In this document: piece after piece, positions 9,641 through 16,417 of the stretch
Position numbering within the stretch: position 1 is the stretch's first letter
Layout: the number at the start of each line of letters is the position of its first letter
From: Flavobacteriales bacterium
GTDB taxonomy: Bacteria; Bacteroidota; Bacteroidia; Flavobacteriales_F; PHOS-HE28
Assembly: GCA_016788485.1 (NCBI GenBank)
Contig: JAEUSV010000005.1
Span: 1-36,438 of the forward strand
Length of the DNA: 36,438 nucleotides
Direction: 5' to 3'
Program-made: the position numbers and the translations under genes
Notes under the pieces: model-generated
The model's database searches: none
Seen by the model: only the letters and a program-made list of their open reading frames with translations
Told to the model about the DNA's origin: nothing

Positions 9641-10003
9641 TTAGAGGCCCTCTTCCAGCGTGGCCGCGTCGAACAGGTCGCCCGTGGCGGTGTCCATGCC
9701 GCGCAGGCCCAGGGCGCGCAGCAGCGCCGCGATACCGGCCGCGCTCTGGTCCCCGCCGTGCACGTGCGCCACGATGTAGCGCACGCTGACCTCGTCCTCC
9801 ATGTGCAGCTGCAGGCTCAGGTCCATGCCGGGCGCGTTCACGAAGAACCAATCGCTGTCCTGTGCGTCGGCCATGGGGAAGACCGTTCTGATCATCGAAG
9901 CGAGCTCGTCGCGCTCGCCGATCGGGCGTGGACGGAAGTCCTCGGGGATCTCGTCCGCCGTGCGTACGTCCGGCAGGTCCTGGATGAAGATGTCCCAGCT
10001 CAT
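9641..10003 (-). CDS. Conserved 120-aa protein of unknown function (MSWDIFIQD type)
   Basis: A soluble 120-residue protein without signal peptide or membrane segment. It starts MSWDIFIQDLPDVRTADEIP and continues with FRPRPIGERDELASMIRTVFP, a strand-rich centre (SLQLHMEDEVSVRYIVAHVHGG) and a C-terminal helix ending near GLRGMDTATGDLFD. I recognise this as a widely scattered family of orphan cytosolic proteins beginning MSWDxFxQD, but know no function for it. The start at 10003 is chosen because upstream in-frame sequence lies inside the previous gene's 3' end. Only four bases separate it from the stop of the 219-aa gene, so the two are co-transcribed. Confidence 0.75.
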   Translation of the reverse strand: MSWDIFIQDLPDVRTADEIPEDFRPRPIGERDELASMIRTVFPMADAQDSDWFFVNAPGMDLSLQLHMEDEVSVRYIVAHVHGGDQSAAGIAALLRALGLRGMDTATGDLFDAATLEEGL

Positions 10004-10007
10004 GGGG

Positions 10008-10667
10008 TCAGCGTTTGCCGAACAACCGGCTGAAAAGCCCGGGTCTGCTCGCGTTCTGCGCCTGGTACCATTTCGAGGCCTTGCGGTCAAGGCCCTTGTT
10101 GCAGCTGGCTCCGTCGATCGGACGCTGCTTCGCCTCCTTCAAGGGGTGGGCCGCCTGGAGCTCCTGGAACGGAGGCCCGGACCGGTCGTGCCGGAAGCCG
10201 GTGATGGCCGCGGCCAGCTCCAGCGGGATGTCGATGATGTGGTCCACACCGGCCTTCTGGCCGCCATCCTGCTCTTGCTCGGCGAATTGGCGTTGATGGA
10301 TCGCCGCGTAGGCTTCCGGCAGGTCGCCCTCCACACCAATGTGATACAACCCGGCATCGGGCACGTGGATGGCGCCCCAGACCCGTTCCCCATTGCGCCA
10401 TTCCTCCGCCGAGGAGAACATCACATGCTCCTCCACCATGGCGGCGATCACGCGGCCGCTACCGGACAGGGTCTTCAGCAGCTGCTCGTCCACTAGCGCA
10501 TCGGTGTGGTCCGCTACGAGCAGGTACCAACCGGACAGTCGCGCTCCGCTCAGTTCGAACTCGGGTCCATCATCGCTGCTTTCCCCGGTCGTCCCGAGGC
10601 CGAGCTGCGTGAACAGGGTCTTCTCGGCGGAAGTCTCGACGGCGACCCAGGAAAGGCTGAAACCCAT
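10008..10667 (-). CDS. 219-aa protein of unknown function
   Basis: A soluble protein starting MGFSLSWVAVETSAEKTLF, an N-terminus shared by a family of uncharacterised proteins in diverse bacteria. Strand-rich segments (ELSGARLSGWYLLVADHTD, RVIAAMVEEHVMFSSAEEW, RVWGAIHVPDAGLYHIGVEG) are followed by a helix (EAYAAIHQRQFAEQEQDGGQ), a DHIIDIPLELAAAITGFRHD block and a basic C-terminal tail (RPGLFSRLFGKR). No catalytic motif is seen. It lies 9 bases downstream of the glycosyltransferase and 4 bases upstream of the 120-aa gene, in one three-gene leftward unit. The context gives no clear functional hint. Confidence 0.75.
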   Translation of the reverse strand: MGFSLSWVAVETSAEKTLFTQLGLGTTGESSDDGPEFELSGARLSGWYLLVADHTDALVDEQLLKTLSGSGRVIAAMVEEHVMFSSAEEWRNGERVWGAIHVPDAGLYHIGVEGDLPEAYAAIHQRQFAEQEQDGGQKAGVDHIIDIPLELAAAITGFRHDRSGPPFQELQAAHPLKEAKQRPIDGASCNKGLDRKASKWYQAQNASRPGLFSRLFGKR

Positions 10668-10676
10668 GGTTCCGGT

Positions 10677-11654
10677 TTAGGTGCGTGCAAGTTCGGCGAT
10701 CCGCCCGAGGTCCTGCTTCTCCATGCAGCGGAAGTGGCCCTTGGGGCATTGGTCATGGCCCAGCTTGCTGCACGGCCGGCAGTCCAGGCCCGGCACCTCC
10801 ACGATCTGCGCCTGCTGCGGATGCGTGGGTTGGTAAGGCCCCATGCCGAAGCCGGGGATCGTATTGCCCCATACGCTCACCACGGGCCGCTTGAAGGCGC
10901 AGGCCACGTGCATGGCCCCGCTGTCGTGCGCCACCACACTGCGCGCCTGGCGGATCAGCGAGGCCGAACCGAGCAGGTCGTACTTCCCTGCGGCGTTGAA
11001 GGCCCGCGCGCCCACCGCATCGGCGATGGTGCGGGCCACGGCCACCTCGTCCGGACCACCGATGATCACGAGCGGCCCTTCGATGCGCTGCGCGAGCTCC
11101 ACCAGCTTGTGCGGCGGCAGGCGCTTGGTGGCGTGCGCCGCACCGATGGCCAGCGCCACATAGCCCGAACGGTGCGCCTCGGGCAACGTGGCGAGGTCCA
11201 CCTCGCGGTCCTTCGGGATGAAGAGCTCCAGGCCCTGCCCGTCGTTCCTTACGCCCAGGTGCGCCACGGTGCTCAGGTAGCGGTCCACGATGTGCACGCG
11301 CGGCAGCCGGTCGATGCGCAGGTTCACCAGCAGCCACTTCTCGATGTTGAGCTTGGGGAAGCTGGTGCTCTTCACGCCGAGCGCCGACTTGATGCGGAGC
11401 GTGCGCACGTTGTGGTGCAGGTCGACCACGTGGTCGTAGCGTTCGGCCTTCAGCCGCGCGATCAGCCCGCCCAGGTCGTCGTCGAGCAGGTGCAGCTTGT
11501 CCACGTGCGGCGAGTGGGCCACCAGGTCGGCGAAGGCGCGCCGCGTGGCCATGTGCAGCTCCACGCCGGGCACCTGCTGCTTCAGGCAGCGCAACACGGG
11601 CGTGGTGAGCACGATGTCGCCGATCGAGCTGAAGCGGAGGACGAGGACCTTCAT
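10677..11654 (-). CDS. Glycosyltransferase family 9 (heptosyltransferase-like)
   Basis: GT-B fold enzyme of the ADP-heptose:LPS heptosyltransferase family, acting at the cytosolic face of the inner membrane in LPS core or related glycan assembly. The 325 residues show the N-terminal acceptor domain start MKVLVLRFSSIGDIVLTTP and DLHHNVRTLRIKSAL near 80-95. The C-terminal donor-binding domain has GPLVIIGGPDE, SASLIRQARSVVAHDSGAMH and PVVSVWGNTIPGFGMGPY. A cysteine-rich tail DCRPCSKLGHDQCPKGHFRC is typical of this family. Bacteroidota often use other sugars than heptose in this position, so the donor is not certain. First gene of the leftward three-gene unit. Confidence 0.9.
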   Translation of the reverse strand: MKVLVLRFSSIGDIVLTTPVLRCLKQQVPGVELHMATRRAFADLVAHSPHVDKLHLLDDDLGGLIARLKAERYDHVVDLHHNVRTLRIKSALGVKSTSFPKLNIEKWLLVNLRIDRLPRVHIVDRYLSTVAHLGVRNDGQGLELFIPKDREVDLATLPEAHRSGYVALAIGAAHATKRLPPHKLVELAQRIEGPLVIIGGPDEVAVARTIADAVGARAFNAAGKYDLLGSASLIRQARSVVAHDSGAMHVACAFKRPVVSVWGNTIPGFGMGPYQPTHPQQAQIVEVPGLDCRPCSKLGHDQCPKGHFRCMEKQDLGRIAELART

Positions 11655-11672
11655 TTCCGGAGCGCAAAGTTG

Positions 11673-11714
11673 CGGGTTGCGGGGTTACGCGTTACGCATC
11701 CGGCCCGCAACCCG
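11673..11714. repeat. Inverted repeat between GT9 and tatD
   Basis: Perfect 11-bp arms CGGGTTGCGGG (11673-11683) and CCCGCAACCCG (11704-11714) around a 20-base spacer with the internal repeat TTACGCGTTACGC. A partial further copy (CGTAACGCGCAAC) follows at 11721-11733. It lies in the divergent gap, so it could be an operator, a mobile intergenic repeat or a structured leader. Confidence 0.6.
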
Positions 11715-11754
11715 TCAACACGTAACGCGCAACAGGGGTGGTCGGGGTGTGGTC

Positions 11755-11762
11755 TACTTTTG
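11755..11762 (+). promoter_or_regulatory. Promoter -7 box of tatD
   Basis: TACTTTTG, perfect TAnnTTTG match, only six bases before the ATG at 11769. The transcript would be leaderless or nearly so. Confidence 0.6.
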
Positions 11763-11768
11763 GCGCCG

Positions 11769-12542
11769 ATGTTCGTCGACACCCACGCCCACCTGTACAG
11801 CAAGCAGTTCGACGGTGATCGCGAGGCCATGCTCGCGCACGCCATCGCCTCCGGCGTGGACAGGTTCTTCCTGCCGAACATCGATGGGGACAGCATCGAC
11901 GGCATGAACGCGCTCGCCGCTTCGCATCCCGGGCGCTGCTTCCCCATGATGGGCCTGCACCCCTGCTCCGTCGGCGAGCATAACGGGGAGGTGATGGCCG
12001 TGCTGGAGCGCGAGCTGCGCACCGGTCGTTATTGCGCGGTGGGCGAGATCGGCATCGACCTGTACTGGGACAAGACCTGGTTCACCCAACAGCAGGAGGT
12101 CTTCCGGCAGCACATCCGCTGGGCGAAGGAGCTGCGCCTGCCGATCGTGATCCACTGCCGCAACAGCTTCGCCGAGACCATCGCCATCGTGGAGGAGGAG
12201 AAGACCGATGACCTGCGCGGCATCTTCCATTGCTTCGGTGGAACCGTGGAGGAGGGGCGGAGGATCCTGGCGCTGGACGGTTTCCTGCTCGGCATCGGCG
12301 GTGTGATCACCTACCCGAAGAGCGGCCTGGCCCAGGTGATGGCCGAGCTGGGGCCCGAACGCTGCGTCCTCGAGACCGATGCGCCCTACCTGGCGCCGGT
12401 GCCCCACCGCGGCAAGCGCAACGAGAGCGGCTACATCCCGCTTGTAGCCGCCGAGCTGGCCAAGGCCACCGGTCGCTCCGTGGAGGAGATCGCGCAGATC
12501 ACCACTGACAACGCTATGCGGTTGTTCAGGTTGAACCACTGA
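11769..12542 (+). CDS. tatD: TatD family metal-dependent hydrolase / DNase
   Basis: Cytosolic TIM-barrel hydrolase of the TatD/YcfH family, with metal-dependent 3'-5' exonuclease activity known for the family. All expected metal ligands are visible in the 257 residues: His6 and His8 in VDTHAHLY, Glu93 in VGEIGIDLYW, His129 in IVIHCRNS, His154 in GIFHCFGG and Asp204 in ETDAPYLAP. The length is normal. The start at 11769 follows the promoter box and gives the canonical MFVDTHAHL. The stop codon lies inside the dispersed repeat that fills the tatD-ansA gap. No tatABC genes are near; the name is historical. Confidence 0.95.
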   Translation: MFVDTHAHLYSKQFDGDREAMLAHAIASGVDRFFLPNIDGDSIDGMNALAASHPGRCFPMMGLHPCSVGEHNGEVMAVLERELRTGRYCAVGEIGIDLYWDKTWFTQQQEVFRQHIRWAKELRLPIVIHCRNSFAETIAIVEEEKTDDLRGIFHCFGGTVEEGRRILALDGFLLGIGGVITYPKSGLAQVMAELGPERCVLETDAPYLAPVPHRGKRNESGYIPLVAAELAKATGRSVEEIAQITTDNAMRLFRLNH

Positions 12543-12655
12543 TGGACACGGATGAACACAGATGGTCCCGTGAGATGCTTGAGAATGGCCGGTCCCGCTT
12601 TCGATGTCGGCTACTGCATTCATCCGTGTCCATCTGCGTCCATCTGTGGTTGAAT
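12531..12655. repeat. Dispersed-type intergenic repeat in two inverted copies
   Basis: The left arm (12531-12565) contains three tandem GATGGACACG-like 10-mers after TTGAACCACT. The right arm (12618-12655) is its near-perfect reverse complement, ending CATCTGTGGTTGAA. The 10-base period and the ACCACxGATGGACACGGATG core match a repeat seen between genes in many unrelated environmental genomes. It includes the tatD stop codon and ends 11 bases before the ansA start. Confidence 0.75.
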
Positions 12656-12666
12656 CTCTCTCGCCC

Positions 12667-13695
12667 ATGACCCAGCGATCCGTCCTCATCATCTACACCG
12701 GCGGCACCATCGGCATGTGGGCCGACCCGCGCACCGGCGCCCTGCGTCCCATGGACCTGGAGCACCTCGAGGAGCAGGTGCCCGAGCTGGAGCGCGTGGG
12801 CGTGAAGCTCGGCTCCGTGGCCTTCGAGAAGCCCATCGACAGCAGTGACATGCGTCCGACCGACTGGGTGCGCGTGGCGAAGATCATCGGTGAGCATTAC
12901 GACCAGTACGATGGCTTCGTGGTGCTGCACGGCAGCGACACCATGGCCTACACCGCCAGCGCGCTCAGCTTCCTGCTCGAAGGGCTGGGCAAGCCCGTGG
13001 TGCTCACCGGGTCGCAGTTGCCCATCGGCACCATCCGCACCGACGCGAAGGAGAACCTCATCACCGCCATCGAGATCGCCGCCGCCTATGAGTACGGCCG
13101 GCCCATCGTGCCCGAGGTGGTGGTGTACTTCGAGTACAGCCTGTACCGCGGCAACCGCACGGTGAAGGTGCATGCCGAGCGCTTCGAGGCATTCCGCAGT
13201 CCCAATTACCCGCGCCTGGCCGAGGCCGGCGTGCACCTGCGCTACGACCGCAACGCCGTGCTGCCCCTGCGCACCGGCCCGCTCACCGTGCACACCGGCG
13301 TGGACGACCGCGTGGGCGTGCTGCGGCTCTTTCCCGGCATCCGTCCCGACTGGGTGCGGCATTCGCTCGCCACGCCCGAGCTGCGCGCCGTGGTGCTCAC
13401 CACCTTCGGCAGCGGCAACGGCCCCACCGACGAGGCCTTCCTCGAGGCCTTGCGCGATGCCACGGAGCGCGGCGTGCTGCTGGTGAACGCCACCCAGTGC
13501 GTCGGCGGCCGGGTGGAGCAGGGCCGCTACCAGACCAGCCGGGCCTTCGTGGACATGGGCATGCTCAGCGCCCACGACATGACCGTGGAGGCCGCCGTCA
13601 CCAAGCTCATGTTCCTGCTGGGCCAGGGCCTCAGCGACGACCTCGTGCGTGAGCGCTTCCTGCGGCCCTTGTGCGGGGAGGTGAGCGTGGGGTAG
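12667..13695 (+). CDS. ansA: L-asparaginase, type I (cytosolic)
   Basis: Hydrolyses asparagine to aspartate and ammonia. The 342 residues have the first active-site motif YTGGTIGMW (Thr14 in TGGTIG at 11-16) and the second HGSDTMAYTASALS (88-100, with Asp91-Thr92 of the catalytic TDT-like set). VVLTGSQLPIGTIRTDAKEN and the C-terminal domain LTTFGSGNGPTDEAFLEAL and NATQCVGGRVEQGRY complete the family. There is no signal peptide, so it is the low-affinity cytosolic type I enzyme. The start at 12667 gives MTQRSVLIIYTGG; upstream codons are translated dispersed repeat and must not be included. Confidence 0.95.
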   Translation: MTQRSVLIIYTGGTIGMWADPRTGALRPMDLEHLEEQVPELERVGVKLGSVAFEKPIDSSDMRPTDWVRVAKIIGEHYDQYDGFVVLHGSDTMAYTASALSFLLEGLGKPVVLTGSQLPIGTIRTDAKENLITAIEIAAAYEYGRPIVPEVVVYFEYSLYRGNRTVKVHAERFEAFRSPNYPRLAEAGVHLRYDRNAVLPLRTGPLTVHTGVDDRVGVLRLFPGIRPDWVRHSLATPELRAVVLTTFGSGNGPTDEAFLEALRDATERGVLLVNATQCVGGRVEQGRYQTSRAFVDMGMLSAHDMTVEAAVTKLMFLLGQGLSDDLVRERFLRPLCGEVSVG

Positions 13696-13713
13696 GGGAA
13701 CGCCCGCCTTTCG

Positions 13714-13721
13714 TACTTTCG
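13714..13721 (+). promoter_or_regulatory. Probable -7 box of tRNA-Ser
   Basis: TACTTTCG, a near-consensus box 38 bases upstream of the tRNA 5' end, in the gap after ansA. Confidence 0.45.
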
Positions 13722-13759
13722 CGGCCCGCCCGCCGAGGTTCAGGCCCCGGTGGTGGAAC

Positions 13760-13847
13760 GGAGAGATGGCCGAGTGGTCGAAGGCGCGCGCCTGGAAAGT
13801 GCGTATACCTTAACAGGGTATCGGGGGTTCGAATCCCTCTCTCTCCG
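13760..13847 (+). tRNA. tRNA-Ser (anticodon GGA)
   Basis: Complete 88-nt class II tRNA. Acceptor arms GGAGAGA (13760-13766) and TCTCTCC (13840-13846) pair fully, with G as discriminator. The anticodon stem CGCGC/GTGCG closes the loop CTGGAAA with anticodon GGA. The long variable arm pairs TACC with GGTA, as expected for serine, and the T loop is TTCGAAT. CCA is not encoded. An integrase follows directly, so the 3' half is the probable prophage attachment site. Confidence 0.95.
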
Positions 13848-13850
13848 CTA

Positions 13851-13886
13851 GATCCCACGCAACCCGCGCCCAGCGCGGGCGGGATC
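13851..13886. terminator. Hairpin directly after tRNA-Ser
   Basis: Inner perfect stem CCCGCGC/GCGCGGG with a three-base loop, inside a second stem GATCCC/GGGATC. It begins four bases after the tRNA. It can stop tRNA transcription, or it may belong to the attachment region. Confidence 0.6.
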
Positions 13887-13964
13887 GCTGAGGCTGCAAC
13901 CTCCGGGACACAGGCGGGACACCCCCTTGGACAAGGGCTGTCCCGGCAGCTCGTGTCCTTGCTC

Positions 13965-15104
13965 ATGGAGCACATCGCGACGACGGACAACTACCGCCCG
14001 GCCCGGCTGGCCGTGGGAAAGGAGTGGATGGTGGTGTACTGGGTGCGCCAGGCCGATGGCCGCTGGAAGCGCATCAAGGAGAAGCTCAACCACATCAAGG
14101 ACCCGGCCGCGCGCCGCACGTTCGGCCGTAACCGAGTGCGCGACCTCAACATGAAGCTCTCCCTGGGCTGGAACCCGCTGGTCACGGGCGAAACGGCCAA
14201 CAGCGCCCTGCCGATGGAGAAGGCCTTCGAGGCCTTCATTCGGGCGAAGGAGCGTGAGCACCTCGAGGTGGCCAGCCTCAACAGCTACCGGAGCGGCATC
14301 AGCATCCTGGTGCAGTGGCTTCGGCGGCGCAACCTGGCCGGCGCGTCATGCTCAGCGTTCACCGAGCTGCACGCCAAGGCGTTCCTTGCCGAGAGCTACG
14401 TGCAGCGCGAGCTCAGCAACCGGGTCTACAACAACTACGTGCGCTTCTACAACACCGTGTGGAACTGGCTGCACGAGCACGGCTACACCGGGCCCAGCGT
14501 GTTCAAGGGCATCAAGAAGAAGCGCGTGGACCCCGAGCAGAAGACGCACCGGCCGCCCACACCGGCCGAGCGCAAGGCCATCCGCGACCACCTGGAGCTT
14601 CGGGACCCGCGCTTCTTCGCGTTCTGCCTGCTCTGCTACCACTGCGCCATCCGCCCGAAGGAGGCCTTCATGCTCAAGCCCGAGCACTTCCAGCTCGAGC
14701 AGCGCTGCATCGTCATCCCCGGCAGCATCAGCAAGAACGACCGCACCCAGGGCGTGGCCATCCCCGCCGAGCTGCTCGGCGTGCTGCGCGCCCTGCAGCT
14801 GCACCTACAGTCCCCCGACCACTACGTGTTCAGCACGCGCTTCGCCCCTGGGCCCAAGCTCAAGGACAGCCGGTACAGCGGCAAGGCGTGGATGCGCCTA
14901 CGTGCGGCCATTGGCCTGCCCAAGGCCGTGAGCATGTACCAACTGAAGCATGCGGGTGCGGTGGAGTACAACCGGGCCGGCCTCAGTGAAGTGGACCTCA
15001 TGAACCACCTGCGTCACCACGACCTCAAGCAGACCACCATCTACACCCGCAGCAACAACCTCGAGGGTGTGCGCCAGGTGGTGGACAAGGATGTGCGGTT
15101 CTGA
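13965..15104 (+). CDS. Tyrosine recombinase (prophage integrase)
   Basis: Site-specific recombinase that inserts the prophage at tRNA-Ser. Of 379 residues, about 1-75 form an N-terminal arm-binding-like domain, 80-180 the SAM-like core-binding domain (FEAFIRAKEREHLEVASLNS) and 200-379 the catalytic domain. Catalytic candidates are Arg230 in CYHCAIRPKEA, Lys257 in SISKNDR, Lys328-His329 in YQLKHAGA, His351 in LRHHDLKQTT and the nucleophile Tyr360 in TTIYTRS. The usual HxxR box is Y-Q-L-K-H here, a variant I recall from Bacteroidota phage integrases. ATG 13965 is the first in-frame ATG after the tRNA and its hairpin. Confidence 0.92.
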   Translation: MEHIATTDNYRPARLAVGKEWMVVYWVRQADGRWKRIKEKLNHIKDPAARRTFGRNRVRDLNMKLSLGWNPLVTGETANSALPMEKAFEAFIRAKEREHLEVASLNSYRSGISILVQWLRRRNLAGASCSAFTELHAKAFLAESYVQRELSNRVYNNYVRFYNTVWNWLHEHGYTGPSVFKGIKKKRVDPEQKTHRPPTPAERKAIRDHLELRDPRFFAFCLLCYHCAIRPKEAFMLKPEHFQLEQRCIVIPGSISKNDRTQGVAIPAELLGVLRALQLHLQSPDHYVFSTRFAPGPKLKDSRYSGKAWMRLRAAIGLPKAVSMYQLKHAGAVEYNRAGLSEVDLMNHLRHHDLKQTTIYTRSNNLEGVRQVVDKDVRF

Positions 15105-15212
15105 TGAACGGTTGTTCGATCGATCGTTGAAAAGTGCACGCCAAAAGCATGGCAAAGCCCATCGCTTGTGGCGTAAGTTCGCAACATCTCTGGAACCCCT
15201 TATATCACCCCC

Positions 15213-15389
15213 ATGAGCAACCGTCGCGAAAACAAGGACCCGGGGAAGGTCAACAAGACCTTCAGACTGGACAGTCACACCGTCAAGGCCATAGAACGGC
15301 TTGCGGAGGCTGACAATAGAACCGTCAACAACATGGTCGAGACCATCTTGAAGAACACCGTGAAGGAACGAGAGGCCATCAAGTGCTGA
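15213..15389 (+). CDS. Small ribbon-helix-helix (Arc/CopG-like) protein
   Basis: A 58-residue protein: a charged N-terminus (MSNRRENKDPGK), a short strand KVNKTFRLD that would be the DNA-contacting ribbon, then two helices (SHTVKAIERLAEADN and TVNNMVETILKNTVKEREA) separated by a turn. This is the classic Arc/CopG pattern, so it probably binds DNA as a dimer. The start at 15213 is the only ATG that opens the fold. It lies 108 bases after the integrase, same strand, and a strong terminator follows 14 bases after the stop. Possible roles are control of the integrase, excision or the leader at 16.3-16.4 kb; none is shown. Its base composition is lower in GC than the flanking host genes. Confidence 0.75.
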   Translation: MSNRRENKDPGKVNKTFRLDSHTVKAIERLAEADNRTVNNMVETILKNTVKEREAIKC

Positions 15390-15403
15390 AGCAACTGAAG
15401 CAT

Positions 15404-15429
15404 GAAGCCCCGGCGGCAACCGGGGCTTC
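15404..15429 (+). terminator. Intrinsic terminator after the RHH gene
   Basis: Perfect 10-bp stem GAAGCCCCGG/CCGGGGCTTC with loop CGGCAA, followed by TGCTT, 14 bases downstream of the RHH stop. Confidence 0.8.
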
Positions 15430-15487
15430 TGCTTACCGCCGACCTGGAGACGGCGATGGTTCTCCGGACAGACTAAACCCTAAAGCG

Positions 15488-15592
15488 ATGGCACATAAAT
15501 CCCGCTACCGCAAGGAGGTCGAAAAAGCCTGGTCCAAAGAGCGTCGTGAAGATGCTGTGCGGATCAAGCTCCGGCCTACCCTCTACCGGTAA
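15488..15592 (+). CDS. Possible 34-aa basic peptide
   Basis: An open frame MAHKSRYRKEVEKAWSKERR continuing to LRPTLYR, 34 residues, rich in Lys, Arg and Glu and probably one helix. It lies between two terminator hairpins on the integrase strand, with AAAGCG before the ATG. Such short charged frames arise by chance, and no family is recognised. Listed because no other gene explains this interval. Confidence 0.25.
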   Translation: MAHKSRYRKEVEKAWSKERREDAVRIKLRPTLYR

Positions 15593-15646
15593 GCTTGAAC
15601 CCCAGATGAGCCTTTGAGTCCCCAACTCCACAGGCTTGTCGGTTGC

Positions 15647-15672
15647 AAGGGCTCCACGATAGTGGGGCCCTT
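15647..15672 (+). terminator. Terminator-like hairpin
   Basis: AAGGGCTCC pairs with GGGGCCCTT (one T-G pair) around an eight-base loop, followed by CTTCGTT. The heptamer GTTGCAA borders it on both sides. Confidence 0.6.
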
Positions 15673-15773
15673 CTTCGTTGCAATACTAGGGAATCTGAAC
15701 ACGGAATCAACAGCGGCCGGTGTTAAATGACGTTTCGGTGGCTGGAACGGGGTCAAGTAACGGGCTGGAAACG

Positions 15774-15806
15774 ACCAGCCCCGCAAGTTCGTTGGGCGGG
15801 GCTGGT
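15774..15806. terminator. Strong hairpin, probable terminator of the leftward genes
   Basis: Perfect 11-bp stem ACCAGCCCCGC/GCGGGGCTGGT with an 11-base loop, about 130 bases beyond the 3' end of the 115-aa gene. Confidence 0.6.
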
Positions 15807-15935
15807 GTCACCGAAGCAAGCCTACCATGGGCCGGGCGCATCCACAGGGCTGCAGGGCACCCCTGTAGATGCTGTCCTCGGGCCGCCCGTCAGCCATTGC
15901 GGCGGAGCTGTACCGGCCCATGGGTCGGCCGTGCC

Positions 15936-16283
15936 TCAGCTCTTGGTAGGGTTCAGGAAGGCGTCGAGCGCATCACGCAGGCGCGTCTTCTGCAGGTCGC
16001 GCAGCTTCTTCAGAAGCATGTAGGCTTCGGTATACTCCTGGATGCGGTCGACGCTCACATGATCGCTGAAGAGGGCATCCTCTACCACGGCCTCCATGCT
16101 GCTCACCAGCTCGTCATCCATCACGCTCACCACGGTCTGCCGCAGGTCGTCGTGCTGCAGCGCCACATCGGGCTGGTGGTCCTGCCCCGAAACGAAGTTC
16201 AGCAGGTCGCGTGCTTGTTGGTCACTGATCGCAGGGCGTGACCCTAACCGTCCCTTCCGGGTGTTCGTACGCTGTTCTCGCAT
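15936..16283 (-). CDS. 115-aa prophage protein of unknown function with an elaborate leader
   Basis: A soluble, mostly helical protein. Basic N-terminus MREQRTNTRKGRLGSRPAIS, then helices DQQARDLLNFVSGQD, DDLRQTVVSVMDDELVSSME and VSVDRIQEYTEAYMLLKKLR, and a basic end KTRLRDALDAFLNPTKS. No family or motif is recognised; it could be an adaptor or a nucleic-acid-associated protein. It is the last leftward gene before the integrase side and has its own strong promoter at 16418-16447, so it need not be part of the late operon. The start codon is embedded in ATGCGAGAACAG, one of several copies of that sequence in the leader. The unusually regulated leader suggests it is not a structural protein; that is inference. 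Confidence 0.7.
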   Translation of the reverse strand: MREQRTNTRKGRLGSRPAISDQQARDLLNFVSGQDHQPDVALQHDDLRQTVVSVMDDELVSSMEAVVEDALFSDHVSVDRIQEYTEAYMLLKKLRDLQKTRLRDALDAFLNPTKS

Positions 16284-16413
16284 TGCAGTACAGATTGGTC
16301 GGGTCGGTCACCGCGAGAACAGTGGGCGCGAAGCGCCACGGTACTAAGGGACTTTCACCCCTGTGCCGACCCGATATGTTAATCTGTTGGACCATACCTA
16401 AAACTGTTCTCGC
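16272..16413 (-). promoter_or_regulatory. Leader with A/A'/A repeats: candidate RNA switch or operator cluster
   Basis: Read on the minus strand, GCGAGAACAG occurs near the expected transcript 5' end (16413-16404) and again on the start codon of the 115-aa gene (16281-16272). Its exact complement CTGTTCTCGC lies between them (16322-16313). The middle copy can therefore pair with either the first or the last, and the second pairing would bury the start codon. A further 9-bp complementary pair (16366-16374 with 16299-16307) and a hairpin GTGG-GCGC/GCGC-CAC at 16323-16338 lie inside. The same repeats could instead be half-sites for a DNA-binding repressor. Confidence 0.55.
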
Positions 16414-16417
16414 ACTC

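Larger units (their letters stand above)
15593..15935. other. Gene-free interval with three hairpins
   Basis: No protein-like frame is seen in this 343-base stretch. It separates the rightward integrase/RHH side from the leftward morphogenesis side. It contains the hairpins at 15647-15672, 15774-15806 and 15839-15871, the first two strong enough to act as terminators of the opposing transcripts. Confidence 0.6.

Noticed and set aside
10506..11768. Long N-terminal extension of tatD
   Set aside because: It runs antisense through the GT9 and 219-aa genes. The canonical TatD N-terminus begins at 11769 behind a promoter box.
12604..12666. Upstream start for ansA
   Set aside because: The extra residues are the translated intergenic repeat; the family N-terminus begins at 12667.
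15839..15871. CATCCACAGGG/CCCTGTAGATG hairpin as a regulatory site
   Set aside because: It has one mismatch and sits in the 3' gap between opposing transcripts; it is more likely one of several structures at transcript ends.
16340..16372. Group II intron remnant (GGGGTGAAAGTCCC on the minus strand)
   Set aside because: The short motif resembles part of domain I, but there is no domain V, no reverse transcriptase and no room for an intron.
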